Source of the DNA: Apium graveolens
Taxonomy: Eukaryota; Streptophyta; Magnoliopsida; Apiales; Apiaceae
Direction of reading: 5' to 3'
Length of the DNA: 64,000 bases
Assembly: GCF_009905375.1 (NCBI RefSeq)
Contig: NW_027417099.1
Location: forward strand, 62,001-126,000
A model generated the notes under the pieces. The model was not told the origin of the DNA. It worked only from the letters and a program-made list of their open reading frames with translations, and ran no database searches. Below are positions 61,861-64,000 of this stretch, piece after piece; position 1 is the first letter of the stretch; the number at the start of each line of letters is the position of its first letter. The position numbers and the translations under genes are program-made.

Positions 61861-64000
61861 TGAAAGGGCAGGTATGAGGGCTATTTTAAGCTAGAAAGGG
61901 GGTTGAATAGCTTAATTACAATTTAAAAATTGTTATGGCGTTTTAAAATAATTTATCCCTTTTTAGAACTTTACCGAGTGGTTATGCAGTTTATATGTGC
62001 GGAAAATAAAGTGCAAGAAAAGAAAATACCACACGGTGATTTTATCCTAGTTCGCGATGGCGCAACCTCTAATAGATTCGCTCACCCCTACTCCAGTCCC
62101 CGAGCTCCTCTCCCGGACTCGGGATTTTCCCTTATAATGAACTCGCTCCCTTAGTAGGCGGAGAAGCCTTTACACCCTTATAAGTATTTCTCTTGGTGCG
62201 TAACACAAGGGTCACCACCTCAAAATAATGTAATACCTACACCACTTATCTAGACAATAACTCCCCGCTATTTCTTCAAAGTTGTTGTAGAGCCTTTGTG
62301 TGGACTTGGCTTCTTTAGCTTTTATCGGTCTTGGATCGTAGTGATCCGGTCTTGGGTCTTTTTCTCTTTTCACGGTGCATAGACTAATAACTCCCCGTTA
62401 GTACGTGTAGGACTTGGGTCTTAAAACGATAATCACCTCACGTCACTTCACCTCACCACAAAACCAATAAGACAATCCACGAAATAAACAGTATAGAAAA
62501 TATGGTTTGAGCCAGGATGTTACTGTACTAGCCCACAAACAGTATAATATTCAAATAAGAATATTAAAACTAAATAAGAATACTTGACTTAAGATAATAA
62601 ATAGTAGTCCAAGTATTTTTATAATTACTCCTTTATAGATTAAATAGATAGGTGGAGTAATATGAGAATTTTTTTATATTAAGCACTTATGGCTTATAAC
62701 TTCTTTAGTATTCTTCTTCTTTCGATTATATATTTATAGATCGAAGAATACTTTAATTACAACCTCAGAGTTGTAATTTTACCTTTATGTATATCAACTA
62801 AGGTTTTAAGGTATACTTGTATATTGAAGATTATAAGGTCAAAGTATACTCTTTTAACTTCAAGCACGTTTATACGATTTATGGGTCTTAGCCAAGATCC
62901 AATAGTTAAGTGCAAATAATTGGCTTAAGATTGTGCTTTCGAAGTTTGGACGAATAATTACGAGTATTTTATAGATATCGTAGTATAACCCCCACGGAAT
63001 ACTGAAAGATATTAGAAGGGGCTTATATGATATGACTCGTAATTATTTATATACACGATATATTTTAGCCAGATCCCATTATATAGCGTGAAATTAATTG
63101 GCTAACTCGTGGATTTGATTCGTCCTTAAATTTAACGGATGATTATGAAATGTTTATCGATCGAGTTATAATCCCCCGGAACACTAAAGATGTTAGAAGG
63201 GATTAAAACTATGCTTTGTAATAATTTATGTGCAAGAATATGTTAGCCAGAATCCAATTAAATAAAGTGCAAGTAATTGGGCCAACTCGTGAACTTAATC
63301 CGTTTTGATATTTGACAAATTAGGAAGTATTTATAGATCGTGTTATAATCCCCCAAAACACTAAAGATGGTTAGAAGGGATTAAACTTTACTTCGTAATA
63401 TTTTATGTGCACGAATAATTGTTAGCCAAGGTCCAATAATAAAAATAATTGGGCTAACTTGTGAACTTGGGTCAAATATACTCTCCCCTTTAGAGATGAA
63501 GTACTTTTGTTTATAGATCTTCTTTTTGAGATGATTTAAGTGAAGATCAAGTACTTATTCGAATTCTGAGTTCGAATCTTAGTTCTCTTAAGAACTTTTT
63601 TATAAGAGATCTTGTATTAGAGCTTAAGATGAAGTAGAGAAATTAAGTACAAAGCTCAAATGAAAAGAACTCAAATAAGAAGTTAAAAGTTACCACTTTT
63701 GAAGAACGGTCGGAAAAGTTCACCGAAAAGTTTTTCGGGGGTTCGGCTGGATTTTGGCACTTTGGTCGAACTTGGGCAGCCCTTCGGAAGGCTGGAAAGT
63801 AGTAGTGGATGAGCTCACTTGGTGGGATAAAGCTTGGGTGGGTGAAGCTAAGCTTGGGTTTCAAAAACCTTGTATATATGTAAGTATATAGAAGAGAGAG
63901 GAAGGTTTTTGAGAAGAAATGTGTGTATAGAATTTGAAAGAGATGAAGAGATGCACTTCTTGAAAAAAATCCCAGAAACTTTGTGGCTCTTAGCTTGAAG
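61861..64000 (-). mobile_element. solo LTR, copy 4 (cut by window end)
   Basis: Same element; its minus-strand 5' end lies beyond the window. It shows more single-base losses and gains than the other copies (for example GGGCTAACTT near 63451 and CCAGATCCCA near 63068). Confidence 0.45.
62890..63473. repeat. 178-180 bp tandem repeat in LTR, copy 4
   Basis: Monomer starts at 62890, 63067, 63245 and 63424, with several single-base indels at the monomer heads. Confidence 0.75.

Larger units (their letters stand above)
54509..64000. repeat. 18 kb tandem unit, copy 4 (cut by window end)
   Basis: The first 9492 bases of a fourth copy; it runs off the window inside the solo LTR. It is closest to copy 3 through shared private indels and substitutions. 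It carries a deletion that removes the start codon of its coiled-coil gene and several single-base losses toward the right end (for example near 62890-63250), where three of the four tandem-repeat joints have changed. Confidence 0.95.

Noticed and set aside
1..64000. Assembly artefact from repeating one sequence
   Set aside because: The copies differ by many scattered substitutions, private deletions and microsatellite lengths, which a copy error would not create. Long-read confirmation is still the decisive test.

Overview
The window is A+T-rich plant nuclear DNA, almost certainly from a flowering plant. The evidence is dense, nested plant-type transposon remnants (solo LTR, miniature LTR elements, Helitron, hAT-like and CACTA-like ends), a plant promoter motif pair (TGGGCC plus AACCCTAA) and microsatellites. 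There are no prokaryotic operons, rRNA genes, CRISPR arrays or convincing tRNA genes. I cannot name the species.

The dominant structure is a very long tandem repeat. One unit of about 18 kb occurs about 3.5 times head to tail: copy 1 at 1-18189, copy 2 at 18190-36187, copy 3 at 36188-54508, and a partial copy 4 from 54509 to the window end. Unit lengths are 18189, 17998 and 18321 bases. The copies align along their whole length with scattered substitutions and private indels, so they are real diverged duplicates, not one sequence pasted repeatedly. Copies 3 and 4 share private changes and look like the youngest pair. The true breakpoint of the original duplication cannot be placed because both flanks lie outside the window; the unit start used here is simply base 1.

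Layout of one unit, using copy 1: a segment full of GAYGTGGC and GTGGGACC motifs (about 40-400); a CACTA-like segment with a possible exon on the minus strand (1287-1478) and a terminal inverted repeat ending at 2278; a hAT-like non-autonomous element rich in CGTGTCGTGT (2753-3655); a stretch with transcript-like composition but no firm gene (3656-5760); a small intronless gene for a 79-residue coiled-coil protein with its own promoter (5801-6143); a second CACTA-like terminus (6937); a minus-strand solo LTR of about 2.3 kb (7411-9709) holding a 178-180 bp tandem repeat (8445-9028); a SINE-like fragment (10243-10346); a pair of diverged 250 bp direct repeats (10577 and 11790); a complete miniature LTR element, TRIM (12056-12685); a non-autonomous Helitron with two related 5' ends (13014 and 13317) and a 3' end at 15329; a decayed minus-strand TRIM (15541-15781); and about 2.4 kb with nothing recognisable.

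The only credible protein-coding gene is the small coiled-coil gene. It is intact in copies 1 and 3. Copy 2 has lost promoter, start and frame through three deletions, and copy 4 has lost the start codon through a different deletion. The array is therefore a small tandem gene family in birth-and-death turnover, carried on a transposon-rich 18 kb unit. All transposons were present before the unit was amplified, since each sits at the same place in every copy.
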